Assembly: GCA_035771175.1 (NCBI GenBank) | Contig: CM069590.1 | Location: 33,246,821-33,310,820 of the forward strand | Source: Paratinospora sagittata | Taxonomy: Eukaryota; Streptophyta; Magnoliopsida; Ranunculales; Menispermaceae | Direction of reading: 5' to 3' | Length of the DNA: 64,000 bases | Shown here: piece after piece, positions 61,036 through 64,000 of the stretch | How positions within the stretch are numbered: the stretch's first letter is position 1 | Layout: the number at the start of each line of letters is the position of its first letter | Made by a program: the position numbers and the translations under genes | The notes under the pieces: generated by a model | The model's input: the letters and a program-made list of their open reading frames with translations, nothing else | Databases searched by the model: none | Told to the model about the DNA's origin: nothing

Positions 61036-61135
61036 ACCTTCTGAGGGCTCAGGGATTTGGTCAATAATTGAGTGCCAAAGAGATAGCAAAGGCAGCTACT
61101 AAAACAAACCCGACAGCATCCAGGACCTTGGTAGA

Positions 61136-61852
61136 AGGTATTCTTATTATTTGTGGTGCTTCTATGCATGTGTTATTCGATTAATGATTTTGAAATGCCT
61201 GTGGACCTTAGAGTCCTTGCGTTTTTAGAGTTTGATGCGATTCTAGGGATGGATTGGCTCACGAGTTATCATGCAGTTGTTGATTGTTTCGTGAAAAGAG
61301 TCATTTTCTAAATCCCCAGACACCCAGTGTTTACACTACATGGTAAAGCTTCTGACCACACAATCATGAGAGGTAGATTTTTGACTAATGGAGATAGGGA
61401 AATTTTGGCTGAGTTAGCGCCTGATGAGGGGGAGACTAGTGAGGTGATACTTGAGGATATTGCCATTGTTAGGGACTTTCCAAATATATTCCCTACGGAT
61501 CTTCCCAGATTTCCACCGAAGTGGGAGATTGACTTTATCATTGAACTAGTCCTTGAAACGAAGCCTATTTTCATAGCACCATATATAAATGCTCCAGCAG
61601 AGTTGAGAGAGTTGTAGAAACAACTTGAGGAGTTGTTGGCTAAGGGCTTTATTTCCCCAAGTGTGTCACCCTGGGGAGCTCCAACTCTTTTTGTGAAAAA
61701 GAAAGATGGGAGCTTGCGGTTGTGCATCGATTATCGGTAGTTGAACAGGGTGACTATCAAGAACAAGTATCCTTTTCCATGGATTGATGACTTGTTTGAT
61801 CAATTGAGGGGAGCGAGGTATTTCTCGAAGATTGATTTGCGCTCTAGTGACT
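61136..61852 (+). pseudogene. Element K protease and reverse transcriptase start
   Basis: The protease remnant (FDAILGMDWLTSYHAVVDC) is followed by GETSEVILEDIAIVRDFPNI, and RT blocks [28 protein letters not shown] and [20 protein letters not shown] to FSKIDLRS at 61847. The protease Asp region is mostly lost. A stop follows AELREL at 61617 and another follows CIDYR. Confidence 0.83.
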
Positions 61853-62400
61853 GAGATCAGAAGCTTTTGTGGGTTAGCTAGTTATTACAGGAGATTCGTT
61901 CAAGGATTCTCCAAGATAGCTACACCTATGACTAGGCTCACCCAAAAAGATGTGTCCTTTCTATGGGTTGATGAGTATGAGAATGTCTTTTTAGAGCTGA
62001 AGAAAAGATTGACATTTGCGCCGGTGTTGATTTTGCCAGAGCCTGGTTAGGAGTTGGTTATCTACACTGATGCCTCTCTTATTGGCTTGGGTTGTGTGTT
62101 GCTGACTTAGAACTGGCCGCAGTTGTATTTGCTCTGAAGATTTGGATGAATTATCTCTATGGTGAGATATTCACTTTGTATTCTGACCACAAGAGCCTAA
62201 AGTACTTGTTCTCTCAGAAGGAATTGAACATGAGGTAGAGAAGGTGGTTAGAACTCCTAAAGGACTATGATTTCACATTGGAATACCACCCTGGTAAAGC
62301 CAATGTAATGGCTGATGCGTTAAGCAGGAAGCGGGTAGAGACAGTTATGGTAGTGCGCCAGCTGTCTAGGAGTGGAGACTACTTGAGGCGGCTACAGTGA
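61850..62400 (+). pseudogene. Element K RT connection and RNase H, after an internal deletion
   Basis: The sequence jumps from FSKIDLRS to [20 protein letters not shown], so the RT palm with the YxDD-type active site is missing. RNase H then shows [17 protein letters not shown], a second short deletion near 62107, [36 protein letters not shown] and [16 protein letters not shown]. Confidence 0.85.
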
Positions 62401-62439
62401 TGAGTATATGTGCTACCCCTTCGGATCGGGTTGTGATAT

Positions 62440-63300
62440 GTGCTCAGATGAGGGCTCAGCCTACACAGGTCTAGGAGGTTATTGAGTAGTAGAGATCAGA
62501 TGTTGATTATGTGATGTACAAGTCTTGGGTTGAGAGCAACGATTATGTTGATTGGCACGTGTCATCCGATGATGCCTTGAGGTTTAGGGGACATTTATGG
62601 GTTCCCGCAGATCCATGGCTGAGACAGAGTGTGCTTCAGGAGGCTCACAGATCTTATTATGCTATTCATCCTGGCGGAACCAAGATGTATCATGATATGA
62701 AAAGGATGTATTGGTGGCCCGACATGAAAAGAGAAATAGCTCAGTTTATTCAGAGGTGTGAGATCTGTCAGAGAGTCAAAGCTAAGCATCAGAGGCCTGG
62801 AGGGTAGATGCAACCACTTGCCATCCCTGAGTAAAAGTGGGAGCATGTCACTATGGATATTGTTGTAGGACTACCCAACACCCTGAGGAAACATAATGCT
62901 ATTTGGGTCATAGTTGATCGCTTGACCAAGTCCGCTCACTTCTTACCAGTGAACATTAAGGATTCTATGGACAAGCTTAGCAGGTTGTATATGCGGGAGA
63001 TAGTCAGATTACATGGGGTGTCAGTTTTGATTGTATCAGAGGGATCTGAGATATACGTCAGTATTATGGCAGGGGTTGCATAGGCAGCTCGGCACTAGGC
63101 TAGATCTCAGTACCGTTTTTCACCCTCAGATGGATGGCCAGTCCGAGAGGTTGATATCAATATTGGAGGATATGCTGACTGGGACGAGTACATACATTTG
63201 TGTGAGTTCGCGTACAACAACAGTTATCAGTTCAGTATTGGCATGGCTCCCTATGAGGCATTGTACGGCTGACCTTGTAAATCTCTGGTCTATTGGACGG
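62440..63300 (+). pseudogene. Element K integrase
   Basis: The zinc-binding part has QEAHRSYYAIHPGGTKMYHD and RCEICQRVK (HHCC kept). The core has VTMDIVVGLPNTLRKHNAIW (first Asp). The second Asp region is shifted (IVSEGSEIY in one frame, RDLRY in the next, near 63030-63050). MDGQSERLISILEDML keeps the catalytic Glu. Stops near 62490, 62806 and 63080. Confidence 0.84.
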
Positions 63301-63879
63301 AGGTAAGGGATGTTGCGGTGATGGGACCAGAGTTTGTACAAGAACACACAGAAAATATTAAGCGAATCAAGCATAATATGAAGGTAGCTCAAGACAGGCA
63401 GAAAAGTTATGCTGATGCCAAGCGGAAGGTCATAGAGTTTGAGGTGGGTAACCAAGTTCTGTTGAAGGTCTCTCCTAAAAAGGGCTAGACTATTGGGATA
63501 AAAGGCAAGCTCGCTCTATTGGGTCGTTCGAGGTTTTAGAAAGAATTGGCTTCATTGCTTACCGACTGGCCTTGCCACCTCAGCTTGCAGCAGTCCATAA
63601 TGTCTTTCATGTATCAATGTTGAGAGTGTACAAGATGATTTTGATCACGTCTTGGGTTGGAGAAACATTGAGCTGAGGCAGGATGAGACTTATGATGAGG
63701 AACCTATTAAGATACTTGACCGGAAGGTACAAAGGTTGGGTAACCGCGAGATTCCGGTGGTCAAGGTGAGATGGCAGTTCCATAGCGAGAAACAGGTTAC
63801 TTGGGAGCGCAAGGACTACATGATGGAGCACTTTGCCGAATTCGTGGGCTTAGGTAACTTTTTAACCTTAAAACTTTGA
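63301..63879 (+). pseudogene. Element K integrase C-terminus and chromodomain
   Basis: KAELQTG-type region in broken frames (RQKSYADAKRKVIEFEVGN near 63400-63450), HNVFHVSML near 63600, then an open stretch with DETYDEEPIKILDRKVQRLG, EIPVVKVRWQFHSEKQVTWE and RKDYMMEHFAEF, ending at 63879. Fits the Tekay-type terminal chromodomain. Confidence 0.84.
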
Positions 63880-63889
63880 GGACGAAGTT

Positions 63890-64000
63890 CCTTCTAAGGT
63901 GGGTGTGATGTAATGCCCCGAAATCATTTCATCTTGCCCATAACCCATTTGCACTTGCACTTTGCCCAAACTCTATGTGTTTGCCTTGTTGTGTTATTTT
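63890..64000 (+). repeat. Element K polypurine tract and start of 3' LTR
   Basis: AAGGTGGGTGTGA (about 63897-63908) is a weakened polypurine tract. The 3' LTR starts TGTAATGCCCCGAAATC at 63909 and matches the 5' LTR start at 57958, with small changes. It is cut by the end of the window. Confidence 0.85.

Larger units (their letters stand above)
57958..64000 (+). mobile_element. Element K: Tekay-like chromovirus, near complete but defective
   Basis: 5' LTR 57958-59640, primer site 59643, gag, protease, RT, RNase H, integrase, chromodomain, polypurine tract, and 3' LTR from 63909 running off the window. It is more GC-rich than its neighbours. Its LTR start (TGTAACGCCCCGAAATCATT) matches the S family, linking solo LTRs S1-S4 to Tekay-like elements. 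It inserted into the leader of L; CAAAG (57953-57957) is the expected target duplication. Confidence 0.9.

Noticed and set aside
1..64000. Host protein genes, tRNA or rRNA genes
   Set aside because: No reading frame outside retroelements, and no cloverleaf-like or rRNA-like stretch was recognised by eye; a tRNA scan would be needed to be certain.

Overview
This window is plant nuclear heterochromatin built almost entirely from LTR retrotransposons and their debris. I see no host gene, tRNA, rRNA, operon or CRISPR array. The evidence is chromodomain-type Ty3/gypsy pol genes, Athila/Tat-type gag, Sirevirus-type Ty1/copia LTRs preceded by several polypurine tracts, initiator-Met-like primer binding sites, and nested insertions with 5-bp target duplications. 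The very large LTRs (2.5-3.2 kb) and deep nesting suggest an angiosperm with a large, repeat-rich genome. I cannot name the species.

Left block (1-29178). Two decayed chromovirus copies on the minus strand, C (2398-4179 plus 25391-26249) and D (26250-29178), are fused integrase-to-gag. C is split by element B (4180-25390, +, duplication ATTGG). B is a non-autonomous Sirevirus-like element. Its 5' LTR is split by its minus-strand relative A (6938-17949, duplication CAATG). The 3' LTR of A is split by a solo LTR, S2 (6962-9684, duplication GGGTG). The interior of B also holds another solo LTR, I (19866-22089, duplication TTTTC). A partial LTR of the S2 family (S1) ends at 2397.

Middle block (29179-44383). 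Element E (+) reads LTR, primer site, a ~450-codon extra gene (ORF1, split by solo LTR S3), gag, protease, reverse transcriptase, RNase H, integrase, chromodomain, then a further decayed reading frame. It faces F (40918-44383, minus), a truncated relative carrying LTR, primer site and ORF1. A scrap of Sirevirus LTR lies between them.

Right block (44384-64000). This holds an Athila/Tat-like gag-protease remnant (G), an LTR-like unit (N1), a Sirevirus LTR (J) split by solo LTR S4, a retroelement gene of the 'putative plant transposon protein' type (split by solo LTR M) in front of a Sirevirus-type 3' LTR (H), a Tat-like LTR with primer site (L), and element K, a nearly complete but broken Tekay-like chromovirus whose 3' LTR runs off the window.

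Every protein-coding region has stops, frameshifts or deletions, so no element here looks mobile on its own. The most interesting signals are a one-gene non-autonomous Sirevirus-like family, an extra gene ahead of gag in a chromovirus lineage that also appears ahead of the 3' LTR of a copia-type element, an extra 3' reading frame after the chromodomain, and arrays of short palindromes repeated across several Sirevirus LTR families.
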